A DNA stretch of 64,000 nucleotides from Nocardioides plantarum (lineage in GTDB: Bacteria; Actinomycetota; Actinomycetes; Propionibacteriales; Nocardioidaceae), in assembly GCF_006346395.1 (NCBI RefSeq), contig NZ_VDMS01000001.1, forward strand, positions 1,426,001-1,490,000, given 5' to 3'. This document shows positions 61,323 through 64,000 of the stretch, in pieces. The position numbers and the translations under genes are program-made. Every line of letters starts with the position of its first letter. Within the stretch, counting starts at the first letter, position 1. The notes below the pieces were generated by a model. It was not told the origin of the DNA and ran no database searches. It was given only the letters and a program-made list of their open reading frames with translations.

Positions 61323-63254
61323 GTGTCAGAGCAGCTCCCCGACGCTCCGGTCGAACCGACCCAGGACCTCGGCGAGCGCCCGGCCCGCACCCCCTGGCAG
61401 GCGATGCTCTGGGCCCAGCGCGTCTCCTGGCTCGGCGCGATGGCCTGCGCCCTGGTGCTCGAGATCTCGGGTCTCTACGACGAGAGCCGCGCCTGGTGGG
61501 AGTCGACCTTCGTCGACGGCCTGAGCTACGTCGCCGACAGCCTGGTGATCTGGCTGATCCTCGTGGTGCTGATCGGCCTGACCAACCGGGTGGTCCTGTC
61601 CCTGGGCATCGTCGTCGCCTTCACCGTGGTGATCGCCGTCGCCAACCGGGTCAAGCTCGGGCTCCGCTCCGAGCCGATCTATCCCAGCGACGTCGACTTC
61701 CTCAAGCAGCGCGAGTTCCTGCTGTCCATGGTCTCGCCCCACATGCTGGTCGTCGCCGGCGTGGGGCTGGTCGCGATCGTGCTGGCCGCGTGGTTCCTCG
61801 GCCGCAAGTTCGAGCCCCGGATGATGTCGATCTGGCCCTCCCACCTGCCCGTACGCCGCCAGCTCGGCGCCGTGGTCTTCCGCGCCGCCGTCGTCACCCT
61901 CGCCTTGGCGCTGCTCGCCGACACCGCCCACTTCAACAACCCGGGCAACCCGTGGCGCGGCATCTACGAGGTCGGCGACCAGCGCAAGTGGCGCTACTGG
62001 AACCAGAAGACCAACTACGCCGCCAACGGCTTCGTCGGCGGGTTCCTCTACAACATGCCGACCGTGGCGATGAAGACTCCCCCGGGCTACAGCCAGGAGA
62101 CGATGGACGACCTGACCCAGCGCTACGAGCGCGCGGCCGCGCAGGTCAACCGCAAGCGCACCGGGTCGCTCGACGACGTCAACGTCGTCCTCGTCCTCAG
62201 CGAGTCGTTCTCCGACCCGACCAAGCTGCAGGGCTTCCAGCTCGACCAGGACCCGATCCCCAAGACCCGGGCCCTCCTGGAGTCCGGCACCTCCGGCACG
62301 ATGATGGCCCAGCTCCTCGGCGGCGGCACCGCCAACATGGAGTTCGAGATGCTCACCGGCCAGTCCATCGGCCTGTTCGCGCCCCAGCTGAGCTCGCCGT
62401 ACCAGATGCTCGTCCCCGACTACGACGACTACCCCTCGGCCGTCGGGTGGTTCGGCTCCCACGGGCACAAGCCGATCGCCATCCACCCCTACATCACGAG
62501 CTTCTACAAGCGTGACCAGGTCTACAAGGTCTTCGGCTTCGACAACTTCGTGCACGACACGACGATGGCCGAGCAGGACCGCATCGACGACAACGAGTTC
62601 ATCTCCGACAAGTCCGCCTTCGACGAGGTCCAGCGCCAGATCGCGGCGTCCGACGACCCGCTGATGGTCAACCTGGTCACGATGCAGAACCACATCCCGG
62701 TCGACGGCAACTACCACGACCCCATCGGGGTCCAGGGCGTCGGCGGCGACGAGGCCGACCGCATCGGCAACTACGCCCGCGGCCTGGCCCACACCGACGA
62801 CGCCCTGGCCGGATTCCTCGACGGCATCAAGCGGTCGGGCGAGAAGACCGTCGTCGTCTTCTACGGCGACCACCTGCCCGGCATCTACAGCGCCGACACG
62901 ATCGGCAAGAACCCCGGCCTCGGCATGTACACCACGCCGTTCTTCATCTGGAGCAGCGAGGGCAACGCGAAGCGCACCCTCCCCCAGAGCAGCCCCACCC
63001 AGTTCCTGCCGATGCTCTACGAGACCGCCGACGCGCCGATCCCGCCCTACTTCGCGATGCTCGACCGGCTCCGCAAGCGCGTCACCGCGCTCGAGCAGGG
63101 CCGGATGCTCGACCCCCAGGGCCAGGAGATCACCGAGGACGACCTCGACCCGGCGGGCCAGCGCGCGCTGGCCGACGCCCGGCTGGTCCAGTACGACTTC
63201 TCCATCGGCAAGCGCTACTCCGTCGACCGGATGTGGCCCGGATCGCTGCGCTGA
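61323..63254 (+). CDS. LTA-synthase family phosphoglycerol transferase
   Basis: Enzyme of 643 residues with four to five N-terminal helices and an extracellular sulfatase-fold domain from about residue 270. The metal-site motif is VLVLSESFSDPTKL, and the nucleophile region GGGTANMEFEMLTGQS has the catalytic Thr. The His/Asp site VVFYGDHLPG matches LtaS and its relatives. It should add glycerol-phosphate or a similar group to a wall polymer or glycolipid. GTG 61323 is the start. The family also has phosphoethanolamine transferases, so the donor is not certain. Confidence 0.88.
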   Translation: MSEQLPDAPVEPTQDLGERPARTPWQAMLWAQRVSWLGAMACALVLEISGLYDESRAWWESTFVDGLSYVADSLVIWLILVVLIGLTNRVVLSLGIVVAFTVVIAVANRVKLGLRSEPIYPSDVDFLKQREFLLSMVSPHMLVVAGVGLVAIVLAAWFLGRKFEPRMMSIWPSHLPVRRQLGAVVFRAAVVTLALALLADTAHFNNPGNPWRGIYEVGDQRKWRYWNQKTNYAANGFVGGFLYNMPTVAMKTPPGYSQETMDDLTQRYERAAAQVNRKRTGSLDDVNVVLVLSESFSDPTKLQGFQLDQDPIPKTRALLESGTSGTMMAQLLGGGTANMEFEMLTGQSIGLFAPQLSSPYQMLVPDYDDYPSAVGWFGSHGHKPIAIHPYITSFYKRDQVYKVFGFDNFVHDTTMAEQDRIDDNEFISDKSAFDEVQRQIAASDDPLMVNLVTMQNHIPVDGNYHDPIGVQGVGGDEADRIGNYARGLAHTDDALAGFLDGIKRSGEKTVVVFYGDHLPGIYSADTIGKNPGLGMYTTPFFIWSSEGNAKRTLPQSSPTQFLPMLYETADAPIPPYFAMLDRLRKRVTALEQGRMLDPQGQEITEDDLDPAGQRALADARLVQYDFSIGKRYSVDRMWPGSLR

Positions 63255-63290
63255 CCGGTCGCTGACCGGTCGCTGACCGGTCGCTGACGG
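63251..63290. repeat. Three tandem copies of an 11-bp unit at the end of the LTA-synthase-like gene
   Basis: CTGACCGGTCG repeats at 63251, 63262 and 63273 with a partial fourth copy. The stop codon TGA is inside the first unit, so each unit carries another possible TGA. Confidence 0.9.
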
Positions 63291-63447
63291 GGCACGGATC
63301 GGGGTGGCGACGGGGCGCCGTACGGGTGCCGGCGCCGCGCCACGGCGGGGCTCACGTGGGATCTGGCGGCCTCCTGCGCTACGGTCGGCAGCCGGCGGCC
63401 CGTCGTGGCCGCCTCCCTGACCACCACCGAGAGGACACGTCATCCCC

Positions 63448-63726
63448 ATGAACCGCACCGAGCTGCGCGAGGCCATCGCGACCGAGACCGGTCTCAGCGG
63501 CGCCCAAGCCGACCAGGCCCTCACCGCCGTGCTCGACGCCATCACCGGCGCCCTGGCCAAGGGCGACAAGGTCACCCTGCCGGGCTTCGGCACGTTCGAG
63601 ACCCGTGAGCGCTCCGCGCGCCAGGGCCGCAACCCCCAGACCGGCGAGGCCATCGACATCGCCGCGAGCACCGCGCCCGCGTTCAAGGCCGGCTCCGCGC
63701 TCAAGAAGGCCGTCTCCTCCAGCTGA
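63448..63726 (+). CDS. hup: HU family nucleoid protein
   Basis: DNA-bending protein of 92 residues. The HU signature is VTLPGFGTFETRERSARQGRNPQTGEAIDI, and the N-terminal helix pair is MNRTELREAIATETGLS. Unlike mycobacterial HupB it has no long Lys-rich C-terminal tail, so it is the short HU form. A strong hairpin follows its stop. Confidence 0.96.
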   Translation: MNRTELREAIATETGLSGAQADQALTAVLDAITGALAKGDKVTLPGFGTFETRERSARQGRNPQTGEAIDIAASTAPAFKAGSALKKAVSSS

Positions 63727-63744
63727 CGTCCCACCGCACCACGA

Positions 63745-63779
63745 CAGAGCCGGCCGCGCGTCACGCGCGGCCGGCTCTG
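63745..63779 (+). terminator. Terminator of hup
   Basis: CAGAGCCGGCCGCGCG pairs perfectly with CGCGCGGCCGGCTCTG over 16 bp with a 3-base loop, 18 bases after the hup stop. Confidence 0.88.
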
Positions 63780-63802
63780 TGCGTCTCACGCCCCTGACCC
63801 GG

Positions 63803-63829
63803 GGCGTACCTGTCAAAGACGGGTACGCC
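63803..63829 (+). promoter_or_regulatory. 12-bp stem-loop upstream of the PAS gene
   Basis: GGCGTACCTGTC pairs with GACGGGTACGCC (one mismatch) around AAA. It lies 43 bases before the PAS gene start. It may be an operator dyad or a 5' untranslated hairpin. Confidence 0.45.
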
Positions 63830-63872
63830 GGAGCGCTCCAGGGGTCATGATGGCGACGACGGGAGGTGCACG

Positions 63873-64000
63873 ATGGCGTACGACGACACGTTGCTGCGCC
63901 GCCTCTTCGACGCGACTCCTGACGCCCTGTGGCTGATCGGTCTCGACGGTCGGACGCTGATGGGCAACCGCCGCTTCGCCGAGCTGACCGGCTATCCCCT
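63873..64000 (+). CDS. PAS-domain protein, truncated by the window end
   Basis: Only the first 42 codons are present. They read MAYDDTLLRRLFDATPDALWLIG, then a PAS-type continuation GNRRFAELTGYP, as in PAS sensor kinases and diguanylate cyclases (the N-R-x-F-x-E-L-x-G-Y pattern). GGGAGG lies 7 bases before the ATG. The output domain is outside the window. Confidence 0.8.
   Translation, partial: MAYDDTLLRRLFDATPDALWLIGLDGRTLMGNRRFAELTGYP

Noticed and set aside
61326..63764. 812-codon minus-strand frame
   Set aside because: Antisense to the LTA-synthase-like gene and hup, both of which have full family motifs.

Overview
The window comes from a high-GC actinobacterium, most likely a Nocardioides-type member of the Nocardioidaceae. 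This is inferred from mycothiol synthase, a GlnR-type regulator, a WhiG/FliA sigma factor, GTG starts, ATGA-overlapping operons and short G/C-rich dispersed repeats. No phage, plasmid or CRISPR genes are visible.

Layout. Positions 1-3100 hold surface-modification genes (acyltransferase, FkbM-type methyltransferase). Positions 3300-5080 are a sulfur operon (rhodanese, SseC-like protein, DUF4395) behind a Cys-containing leader peptide. Positions 5180-9870 hold a tightly overlapping module of nucleotidyltransferase, two PqqD-like proteins and an HprK-like kinase. It faces a Wzc-type tyrosine kinase, its phosphatase and a thioredoxin. A secreted RCC1-repeat protein, a MoaD-like protein, GlnR, an acyltransferase, YgfZ, a DsrE-like protein and mycothiol synthase follow. 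The order of sulfurtransferase, thioredoxin, GlnR, MshD and phosphate genes resembles the mycobacterial chromosome.

Positions 17.4-27.9 kb are a phosphate island: Ppk1, a DUF47/PhoU-like protein, a PiT carrier, PstSCAB with a PHO box, and a MutT1-like hydrolase. It is interrupted by a nuclease-fold gene flanked by two copies of a 67-bp inverted repeat. Four such repeats occur in the window, three of them between convergent genes.

Positions 30.1-39.3 kb are the most striking region, a compact azole-forming RiPP (TOMM) cluster. It encodes a SagB-like dehydrogenase, YcaO, an E1-like leader-binding protein, a 42-residue Cys-free candidate precursor, an S15-like hydrolase and an MFS exporter. It is joined to a complete siderophore-type ABC importer. 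Two Fur/Zur-type palindromes sit at the two promoter regions. The arrangement suggests a ribosomal metallophore that is made, exported and re-imported under metal limitation.

The right side carries MerR-DICT and LuxR regulators and lipid-catabolism genes with a KstR-like operator. It also has NDH-2, an RsbW-like protein, paired CrcB fluoride channels, four tRNAs (one of them, Lys, left of the RiPP cluster) and two TerD proteins. Further right are a DUF3494/Ig-like surface protein, a WhiG/FliA sigma factor with a divergent RsiG-like anti-sigma, a PAP2 enzyme, an SDR and a DUF1501/DUF1800 pair. The window ends with an LTA-synthase-like enzyme, HU and a truncated PAS protein.
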